6,418 nt of DNA from Lentisphaeria bacterium UBA1724 (GTDB lineage: Bacteria; Verrucomicrobiota; Lentisphaeria; Oligosphaerales; Oligosphaeraceae), in NCBI GenBank assembly GCA_002315885.1, contig DCIO01000106.1:1-6418 (forward strand), given 5' to 3'. The position numbers and the translations under genes were made by a program. The notes under the pieces were generated by a model. It was given only the letters and a program-made list of their open reading frames with translations, was not told where the DNA came from and searched no databases. This document shows positions 1-5,388 of the stretch, one piece after another (the first letter of the stretch is position 1; each line of letters begins with the position of its first letter).

Positions 1-108
1 CCTAGGGAACCTGATATCTCGTATGAGTGCCGCCGATTTTAACGATATTGTCATAAAAAGTCAGAGGTGGGGGTGAAAAATTCTCCCTAGGCATTATATT
101 AAATCGGC
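1..108. repeat. Two interleaved 8-bp inverted repeats upstream of guaB
   Basis: CCTAGGGA at 1-8 is the exact reverse complement of TCCCTAGG at 84-91. GCCGATTT at 32-39 is the exact reverse complement of AAATCGGC at 101-108. The two pairs cross each other, so as RNA they could form a pseudoknot-like fold but not two independent hairpins. The right arms flank the candidate guaB -10 box (95-100), so protein binding or an RNA fold here could affect guaB expression. Just downstream, CCCGAAAGGG (114-123) could form a 3-bp stem with a GAAA tetraloop. The repeats are seen directly; a regulatory role is inference. No known purine riboswitch core was recognised. Confidence 0.45.
73..100 (+). promoter_or_regulatory. 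Candidate guaB promoter
   Basis: TATATT at 95-100 matches five of six positions of the sigma-70 type -10 box. GTGAAA at 73-78 matches four of six positions of the -35 box, with a 16-bp spacer. Transcription would start near 107 and leave a leader of about 60 nt before the ATG at 169. The -10 box lies between the right arms of the two inverted repeats. The call rests on consensus matching only. Confidence 0.4.
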
Positions 109-168
109 AATAGCCCGAAAGGGATAAACGAACCCCACACCCACCCCTAAAGCCGAGGATTGTGCATT

Positions 169-1665
169 ATGGTGAACGAGAGCATTGCCAAGTTTATGGA
201 TTCCTTCCCCCATGAAGCGTTGACCTTCAACGACGTCTCCATGGAAGTGTATTACGCGGACTTTCTGCCTGGTGAGGCGAATGCCGCCTCTCAGTTCAGC
301 CGCAACATCTCGGTGAACCTTCCTTTCATTTCCGCGGCCATGGATACCGTGACCGAGCATTCCATGGCCATCGCCATGGCGAAGTTGGGCGGTATCGGCG
401 TCATTCACAAGAATCTCACCCCCGCGCGTCAGGCCGCAGAGGCCGCGGCCGTCAAGCACTACCTGAATGGCTTGATTGAGAAGCCCGTTACCTTCCAGCG
501 TGGCCAGAAGGTCTACGAAATCATCGCCGAACGCGAAAATCGCGACTACAAGTTCAGTGGTTTCCCGATTCTTGACGAGAATGGCAAGCTCTGCGGTATC
601 TTCACCCAGCGCGACCAGAAGTTCATCACCAACTACGATGTCCCCGTGGAAGAAGTGATGTCCACCAAGCCCGTTACCGCTCCCAAGGGCACGGACATGC
701 AGACCGCCATGAAGATCATGCTGGAGAACAAAGTCGGCAAACTGCCGCTGGTGGATGAAGAGGGTCGCCTGGCGGGTCTCTACAGCCTGCAGGATGTCCG
801 TACTCTCATCGACAAGATGGAGCCCACTTACAATCGGGATGCCCAGCACAGACTCCGCGTCGCCGCCGCCGTGGGTATTTTTGATGCCGAGCGCATCGAG
901 GCACTGGTGAATGTGGGCGTGGATGCATTGATTGTAGACTCCGCACACGGCCATTCCAAGAATGTCATGGAGACGGTCCGTGAAATCAAGCGCCAGTATC
1001 CTCAGGTGGATGTGGTTGCGGGCAATGTGTGCACCACGGAAGGCGCACGCGCCATGCTGGAATGCGGCGCGGATGCCGTGAAGGTTGGTATCGGTCCTGG
1101 CTCCATTTGCACCACCCGTGTGGTGGCAGGCGTGGGTATTCCCCAGCTCACGGCAATTTACAACGCCTACAAAGGCGTGGGCAATGAAATCCCAATCATT
1201 GCTGACGGTGGTATTGCACACTCCGGCGATATCGCGAAGGCTCTGGCGGTCGGCGCCAGCACGGTCATGATGGGCTCCGCTTTGGCGGGTACCGAGGAAT
1301 GCCCCGGCGAACGCATTCTCCATCAGGGACGTACCTACGTCATCTATCGTGGAATGGGTTCTGTGGATGCCATGCGCAAGGGCAAGGGCTCTCGCGAACG
1401 CTATGGCGTCTCCGCGGATACCGCCGAGACCAAGCTGGTGCCTCAGGGCATCGAAGGAATGATCCCCTTCCGCGGCTCCGTCTCCGACGTGGTCAACCAG
1501 TATGCCGGCGGTCTCAAGTTCTCCCTGGGATATCTGGGCGCTCGAACCATCACCGAATTGCAGGAGCATGCCAGATTCTGGAGAATCTCCGCGGCAGGTC
1601 TGCAGGAAGCACATCCCCACAACGTCATTATGCAGAAGGATGCCCCAAACTACTCCGCGTCCTAA
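169..1665 (+). CDS. guaB: Inosine-5'-monophosphate dehydrogenase (IMPDH)
   Basis: Cytoplasmic enzyme that oxidises IMP to XMP with NAD+, the committed step to guanine nucleotides. The family opening is visible as EALTFNDV near residues 17-24, followed by a substrate-barrel segment with ISAAMDTVTE. Two CBS domains are inserted at about residues 107-155 and 160-214. The barrel resumes with DSAHGHS, the active-site loop GIGPGSICTTR with catalytic Cys314, the phosphate-binding ADGGI around Asp346, YRGMGS, and the mobile flap with Arg411-Tyr412. It ends in the family-like SAAGLQEAHPHNV region. The 498 residues are normal for a bacterial CBS-containing IMPDH, and no key residue is missing. An in-frame TTG at 160 would add three residues, but GAGG at 155-158 sits ten bases before the ATG at 169, so 169 is preferred. 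A promoter-like site upstream and a strong terminator downstream suggest a single-gene transcript. Confidence 0.97.
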   Translation: MVNESIAKFMDSFPHEALTFNDVSMEVYYADFLPGEANAASQFSRNISVNLPFISAAMDTVTEHSMAIAMAKLGGIGVIHKNLTPARQAAEAAAVKHYLNGLIEKPVTFQRGQKVYEIIAERENRDYKFSGFPILDENGKLCGIFTQRDQKFITNYDVPVEEVMSTKPVTAPKGTDMQTAMKIMLENKVGKLPLVDEEGRLAGLYSLQDVRTLIDKMEPTYNRDAQHRLRVAAAVGIFDAERIEALVNVGVDALIVDSAHGHSKNVMETVREIKRQYPQVDVVAGNVCTTEGARAMLECGADAVKVGIGPGSICTTRVVAGVGIPQLTAIYNAYKGVGNEIPIIADGGIAHSGDIAKALAVGASTVMMGSALAGTEECPGERILHQGRTYVIYRGMGSVDAMRKGKGSRERYGVSADTAETKLVPQGIEGMIPFRGSVSDVVNQYAGGLKFSLGYLGARTITELQEHARFWRISAAGLQEAHPHNVIMQKDAPNYSAS

Positions 1666-1683
1666 ACCATAATCATCAGATAA

Positions 1684-1743
1684 CCGCATAACTAATGCGG
1701 AAAAAAGGCTGTTGCAGAACGAATGTGTGCAACGGCCTTTTTT
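1684..1743 (+). terminator. Intrinsic terminator after guaB, preceded by a small abutting hairpin
   Basis: A 16-bp stem pairs 1701-1716 with 1728-1743 around an 11-nt loop, with a single G-U wobble (T1710 with G1734). The GC-bearing core is GGCTGTTGCA / TGCAACGGCC, flanked by six A on the left and six T on the right, so it could stop transcription from either strand. Immediately before it, CCGCAT (1684-1689) and ATGCGG (1695-1700) form a second perfect 6-bp hairpin with no gap between the two. It lies 18 bases after the guaB stop codon and separates guaB from the pilus-like operon. Confidence 0.9.
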
Positions 1744-1845
1744 CCATGCACATTGCTTTATCATATATATCCTCATTATTCATCCCGCGTCATAAAATGC
1801 CATCCTCTTGATTGCTCTTTTGCCTTTTTTGAGATGTCCACAGGG

Positions 1846-1975
1846 ATTTGCTAACATGGTAATTTTTCGCGAAAACATGGTCTTTTTTCTCAAAAACGAT
1901 AAAAAAAAGGGCTTTCGCGAAAAATTTTTGCTAATTCAGCTTGAATTGTGCTGAAAAAAAAGTATGTTAGCAAAT
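1846..1975. promoter_or_regulatory. Cluster of palindromes and inverted repeats, possible operator of the pilus-like operon
   Basis: ATTTGCTAAC at 1846-1855 is matched exactly by its reverse complement at 1966-1975. A third partial copy, TTTGCTAA at 1927-1934, pairs with 1967-1974. Inside that pair, TTCAGC (1935-1940) and GCTGAA (1950-1955) form a smaller stem with a 9-nt loop. Two CGCG-centred palindromes, TTTTCGCGAAAA (1864-1875) and TTTCGCGAAA (1913-1922), have centres 48 bp apart. ACATGGT is repeated directly at 1854-1860 and 1875-1881, 21 bp apart, which is two helical turns. Such spacing suits binding by a dimeric regulator, but no regulator is known and this is inference. Confidence 0.4.
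1941..1968 (+). promoter_or_regulatory. Candidate upstream promoter of the pilus-like operon
   Basis: TTGAAT at 1941-1946 and TATGTT at 1963-1968 each match four of six sigma-70 consensus positions with a 16-bp spacer. It sits inside the nested inverted repeat, so a factor bound there would occlude it. Weak call from consensus matching. Confidence 0.25.
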
Positions 1976-1987
1976 ACTCCTGTACGA

Positions 1988-2016
1988 TTGACGCCCGGGA
2001 ACGTGGCATTTTAAGT
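1988..2016 (+). promoter_or_regulatory. Candidate proximal promoter of the pilus-like operon
   Basis: TTGACG at 1988-1993 matches five of six -35 positions. With a 17-bp spacer the -10 position is TTAAGT (2011-2016), which matches only three of six. Transcription would begin near 2023 and give a leader of about 45 nt. The good -35 and poor -10 suggest either a regulated promoter or a chance match. Confidence 0.35.
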
Positions 2017-2067
2017 AGTAGACACTGCGCATGAAACTGGGCGAAAGCTCTTGGAAGACCTAGAACA

Positions 2068-4086
2068 ATGGCCAAAAACGAAAGATTTCTGACCGTAGAC
2101 ATTGGTGCGGCAGCCATTAAACTTGGCGAATTTGAATTTGCCTTGGATGGTAGCGTGCAGATGACTGCGTTCGCGCATCGCGAATATGAGGAGGAGCTCT
2201 CCGAGGATAACCGCATCAACGTCATTGAGGGTGTTTTGCGCCAGATGCTCCTGGAGGCGAACATTCATACCCGCCGGGCGATGCTCTCCATTTCCGGACA
2301 GACTGCGCTGATCCGTTTTGGTCAGATTAACAATTATAAGAATGACCGCAAGCAGATTCGTCAGTTGGCGGAATTCGAAGCAAAGCGGAATATCCCCTTC
2401 GCCCAGGATGAAATCAGCATGGACTTCCAGCTGATTGCAGGCGAGCAGGTGGATGACGGCAATATGAATACCCTGGACGTCCTGTCCGTGGTTGTGAAGA
2501 AGGACATCGTCCAGCAGATTGTCCACGCTGTCCGTAAGGTCGGTCTTTCTCCGATTTTGGTTGATGTGGCTCCCGTGTCCTGCTACAATGCGGCCCGTGC
2601 CAATGGTCTCGGTTCTGACGGCAGTGTGATGGTGGTTTCCATTGGTGGACGTTCTACGAACCTGCTGTTCCTGGAAGGCGACCGTTTCTTTGCTCGTACG
2701 ATTCCGATTGCGGGTCACACCATTACCCAGCAGATTTCCCGTAAGTTCTCCATTGGTCAGCCTGAGGCGGAGGAATTGAAGCGTCGTCATGGCTATGTGG
2801 CCAAGAGTGACGTGGAGAGTTCTGCGGAAGCCAGTGGGGACATCTCGTTGATTATTCGCAACGTGATGCGTCGTCTCCAGGGTGAAATTTCCCGTTCCAT
2901 TTCGATTTACAAGGCGCAACAGCATGGTCATGACCCCGTGAAGATTTATTTGACGGGTGGTACTACGATTCTGCACTACTGTGACAAGTTCTTTGCGGAG
3001 AAGTTCAACCTTCCCGTGGAGTATTTCAATCCTCTGACCTGCGTGAGCATCTCTCCCGAGATCAACAAGGTGGCGTTGTCTGAGGTCGCGCATACCTTCA
3101 GTGAGACCATCGGTCTGGCCCTGCGTTACTCTGGTGCGTGCCCCATCGAAATCAACTTGCTCCCCAAGGAAGTTGCCCAGCAGCAGTCCCTGGTTTACAA
3201 GAAGCCCTATTTTATTGCGGCCATGTTCACGGTCCTGGTGATGTTCTTCATCATCATGAACAGCCTTTCCAAGGGCGTTGCGGAAGTCAACAAGCAGGTT
3301 GAGACTTTCCAGAAAGAGCGTGCGAAATACGAGCCCGCTTATAAGGAAATCAAGGCCGCCATTGGGGAAGCTGAGGGTGCGATTTCCCAGGTCACCGAGC
3401 TGAAGGCGTTCCTGATGCAACGCACGAAGTGGCCATTGATCGTGGAGGAAATTTTCCGTGCCAAGCCCGACAATGTCTGGATTGACTCCATCGAACCCAT
3501 CTTTGGGGAAACCGCCGCGATTCAGCGTGCCAGTATCGTGGAAGAAGAAGAGAGCGCTATGATGGGCAGCGGTGATGGCATGATGGGCGGCATGGACATG
3601 ATGGGCGGCAGTGACATGATGGGTGACGGCGGCGGCGATATGATGGGTGGCGGTTCTTCCAATATGCCTTCCCTGACTACCATTGGCGGCGTAATCATTG
3701 AAGCGCATACCGTTGGCATGTATGGCAACAACGTTGGCAAGGATCCCGTGTTGGGTAAGGAGCCTGCCTATCCTTTTGAGATTCCCGAGAAGTCTGAGGA
3801 AAGCGAAGAAGAGACCGAGACGGATGAGGATGGCAATGAGATTCCCGTGGTGAAGGATGAGAGCCATCTGGACCAGTCTGGCGACTTGCTCTTCATCCGC
3901 AATCTTCGTAAGTCACTGCTTTTCAGCAACGAGGCTGATTTCACGGATGTGGTGACGCTCCAGAAGAATCCCGTGGTTGAGAATGCCTCCGATTTTGAGG
4001 TGCAATTGAAATTCAACGTGCCCGTGGAAGCATATCCCTGGGCTGACGCCAAGACAGATGTCATGGGAAGCAGGGGTGGCATGTAA
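2068..4086 (+). CDS. pilM: PilM-PilN fusion, Amuc_1101-like pilus complex inner-membrane protein
   Basis: Residues 1-350 look like the actin/FtsA-like ATPase fold of PilM: phosphate-1 VDIG at Asp11, the PilM-type segment EFEAKRNIPFAQDEISMDFQ, DVAPVSCYNAAR, a phosphate-2 segment SIGGRSTN at 191-198, and an adenosine-type motif YLTGGTTIL at 294-302. Residues 362-366 are INLLP, the signature of the PilN cytoplasmic tail that binds PilM in type IV pilus systems. One membrane helix follows (about 381-400), then a likely coiled coil (403-452) and a PilN-like periplasmic domain. That domain is interrupted by a Met/Gly/Asp-rich loop (498-529) and an acidic stretch (574-602), and it ends in a strand-rich segment. 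The 672 residues equal PilM plus PilN. The phosphate-2 Asp usual in this fold is Ser191. GGAAG at 2053-2057, ten bases upstream, supports the ATG start. It is the first gene of a three-or-more-gene operon. Identity as PilM-like is strong; the fusion call rests on INLLP, the helix and the length. Confidence 0.9.
   Translation: MAKNERFLTVDIGAAAIKLGEFEFALDGSVQMTAFAHREYEEELSEDNRINVIEGVLRQMLLEANIHTRRAMLSISGQTALIRFGQINNYKNDRKQIRQLAEFEAKRNIPFAQDEISMDFQLIAGEQVDDGNMNTLDVLSVVVKKDIVQQIVHAVRKVGLSPILVDVAPVSCYNAARANGLGSDGSVMVVSIGGRSTNLLFLEGDRFFARTIPIAGHTITQQISRKFSIGQPEAEELKRRHGYVAKSDVESSAEASGDISLIIRNVMRRLQGEISRSISIYKAQQHGHDPVKIYLTGGTTILHYCDKFFAEKFNLPVEYFNPLTCVSISPEINKVALSEVAHTFSETIGLALRYSGACPIEINLLPKEVAQQQSLVYKKPYFIAAMFTVLVMFFIIMNSLSKGVAEVNKQVETFQKERAKYEPAYKEIKAAIGEAEGAISQVTELKAFLMQRTKWPLIVEEIFRAKPDNVWIDSIEPIFGETAAIQRASIVEEEESAMMGSGDGMMGGMDMMGGSDMMGDGGGDMMGGGSSNMPSLTTIGGVIIEAHTVGMYGNNVGKDPVLGKEPAYPFEIPEKSEESEEETETDEDGNEIPVVKDESHLDQSGDLLFIRNLRKSLLFSNEADFTDVVTLQKNPVVENASDFEVQLKFNVPVEAYPWADAKTDVMGSRGGM
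3559..3654 (+). repeat. Met/Gly-rich in-frame low-complexity segment in the PilN-like domain
   Basis: Encodes residues 498-529, with 11 Met among 32 residues, mostly as Met-Met pairs separated by Gly, Asp and Ser. At DNA level GACATGATGGG occurs at 3595-3605 and again at 3613-3623, which suggests growth by short duplications. The segment is predicted to be periplasmic because it follows the single membrane helix. Methionine pairs of this type resemble Cu(I)/Ag(I)-binding segments of periplasmic copper proteins; metal binding here is a guess. Confidence 0.8.
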
Positions 4087-4135
4087 TCGAGGGCTTCTGA
4101 ACGACTTAGACTGCATTACTTTTCTCTCTTAAATC

Positions 4136-5335
4136 ATGGACTTTCTAAAGAAAAATTGGGGCTTCGTCCTTTGTGCAATCGCCTTCCTGGTTGCCTTGGG
4201 GTACCTTCTTGTCAAGACCCGTGGTTATGTGAAGGAATACAACCAGGGCGTAGCCTCTGTTGAAGAGGAACGCAATTGGTTCAAGACCCTCAATAGTGAC
4301 GGCTATCGTGTCAAGAAAGATGCGAATGGCGAGCTGGAGAATGCGGTGTTGGCCGAGAACAACAAGGATTTGGCGGTTGGTCACTACAACAATCTGATTA
4401 GTGAACTCTATCGTCGCTTCTGCTTTGAGCCAGAGATTCCAGCGAACTCCACCCGTGCAGGCGAGATGCTTGACCAGAAGCTGAGCCAGATTACCGAGAT
4501 GGTCCTGGTGGATTACAAGATGGATTTCGCGGACACCATCGGTGGAAAGTTAGCAGATATCAACCAGGGTACCGAGCCTTTGAATGCCAGGGACTTCAAG
4601 CCCATCTTCCGTCAGCTGATGATTTATGATGAAATCGTGAAGCATCTGGGGCGCGCTGGAATCAAGGTCGTGACCAAGCTGGACTTCCCCCGTTCCCTGC
4701 AGGTTGAGGAAGGTACAGGATACACCATTACTCCCATTGTACTGAGTGTCCAGGGCGATTCCAAGACGATTCAGACACTTTTGAATAACATGACGAACGA
4801 TCGTCACATGCTTTTCTTCATCCGCAATCTCTCCTTCTATGCTGTGAATGCGGAAAATCCCACCATGGAATATACCCAGGCGGCAGTGATTCGCAAGCAG
4901 TATCTCGACACCAAGAAGGCCGAGCGTCTTGGTGGCGGAAGTACCCGTGGCGGCATGGAAAGCGGTATTGGCGGTATGGGTGGCGGCAGCACCAAGGCTT
5001 CCGCGCGTCAGAGCCGTCGTTCCTCCAAGAACTCCGAAATGGATGGTGGTTCTGGATCCCGTCGTTCTTCCCGTCGTTCTTCCACTCGTACCAGCGGTGC
5101 CATGGGTGGCAGTATGGGCAGTGACATGACTGCGGGCGGCATGGCCAGCCTGCTGAATATCAATGAGGCGTTCTTGGTTTACGAGGATCCCAAGCGCCAG
5201 GACAATTTCATTTTCCGTACTCCCCGTGAGCTTGAAGCCGAAATCACCCTGGATCTCATTGAATACAGTGCCCCCGAGGAAACGGAGGAAGCTGAAGCAG
5301 AATCAGGCGCTGAGGCCGAAGTTGAAGAAGAGTAG
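4136..5335 (+). CDS. Amuc_1100-like pilus-associated single-pass membrane protein (PilO position)
   Basis: Short cytoplasmic N-terminus (MDFLKK), one membrane helix at about 8-26, and a large predicted periplasmic part. A helical stretch follows, then a mixed alpha/beta region including VQGDSKTIQTLLNNMT (205-220) and FFIRNLSF. A Gly/Met and Arg/Ser-rich stretch (266-336) is followed by an ending strand ELEAEITLDLIEYS and an acidic tail (380-399). From memory, Amuc_1100 of Akkermansia has the same plan, with QGDRESVLKAMNAIT at the equivalent place and a similar last strand, so I infer homology. Amuc_1100 is about 317 residues; the extra length here is mostly the low-complexity insert and tail. 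The gene lies 49 bases after the PilM-PilN gene, where PilO would be encoded. No Shine-Dalgarno sequence is visible before the ATG, but this start puts the helix at the N-terminus as expected. Exact function is unknown; PilO-like pairing with the PilN domain is inferred. Confidence 0.78.
   Translation: MDFLKKNWGFVLCAIAFLVALGYLLVKTRGYVKEYNQGVASVEEERNWFKTLNSDGYRVKKDANGELENAVLAENNKDLAVGHYNNLISELYRRFCFEPEIPANSTRAGEMLDQKLSQITEMVLVDYKMDFADTIGGKLADINQGTEPLNARDFKPIFRQLMIYDEIVKHLGRAGIKVVTKLDFPRSLQVEEGTGYTITPIVLSVQGDSKTIQTLLNNMTNDRHMLFFIRNLSFYAVNAENPTMEYTQAAVIRKQYLDTKKAERLGGGSTRGGMESGIGGMGGGSTKASARQSRRSSKNSEMDGGSGSRRSSRRSSTRTSGAMGGSMGSDMTAGGMASLLNINEAFLVYEDPKRQDNFIFRTPRELEAEITLDLIEYSAPEETEEAEAESGAEAEVEEE
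5015..5083 (+). repeat. Arg-Arg-Ser-Ser coding repeats, with a perfect 12-bp tandem duplication
   Basis: CGTCGTTCTTCC occurs twice head to tail at 5060-5071 and 5072-5083, and once with a single mismatch at 5015-5026. Each unit encodes Arg-Arg-Ser-Ser, giving a strongly basic patch at residues 294-318 of the Amuc_1100-like protein. The unit length is a multiple of three, so gain or loss of copies would keep the frame. Confidence 0.85.
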
Positions 5336-5388
5336 GTCATTCGTCACCAGAGCACTTTCCTAAACACGCAAATCGAGAAGGTATACAA

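Larger units (their letters stand above)
1744..2067. other. AT-rich intergenic spacer, no convincing gene
   Basis: About 320 bases between the guaB terminator and the pilus-like operon. The first 100 bases (1744-1845) show no gene or RNA that I recognise. From 1846 on the DNA is dense in A and T tracts (1863-1867, 1872-1875, 1883-1888, 1892-1896, 1901-1908, 1920-1929, 1954-1961). The first five are spaced roughly 8-12 bases between centres, which could bend the DNA. The region also holds the palindromes and candidate promoters listed separately. Reverse-strand open reading in part of this region is the end of an antisense frame and looks spurious. Confidence 0.6.

Noticed and set aside
2..76. 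Possible 3' tail of an upstream gene in frame 2 (24 codons ending in TGA at 74-76)
   Set aside because: Open to the window edge but too short to judge, uses codons rare in the other genes (CTA, ATA), and overlaps the inverted repeats. The neighbouring sequence would settle it.
160..168. TTG at 160 as the guaB start
   Set aside because: Only one base separates it from the GAGG ribosome site, while the ATG at 169 has normal spacing.
94..1776. Reverse-strand open frame of 560 codons across guaB
   Set aside because: It is fully antisense to a clear guaB, is rich in His, Gly and Ala as expected from mirrored codon bias, runs through the terminator, and shows no recognisable domain.
1834..1842. 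DnaA-box-like ATGTCCACA in an AT-rich spacer, possible replication origin
   Set aside because: Seven of nine matches and only one copy; no dnaA, dnaN or cluster of boxes nearby.
2011..3867. Reverse-strand open frame of 618 codons across the PilM-PilN gene
   Set aside because: Antisense to a gene with clear motifs; composition (His, Asn, Arg, Leu) is that of a mirrored frame, with no domain seen. It would also cover the candidate promoter.
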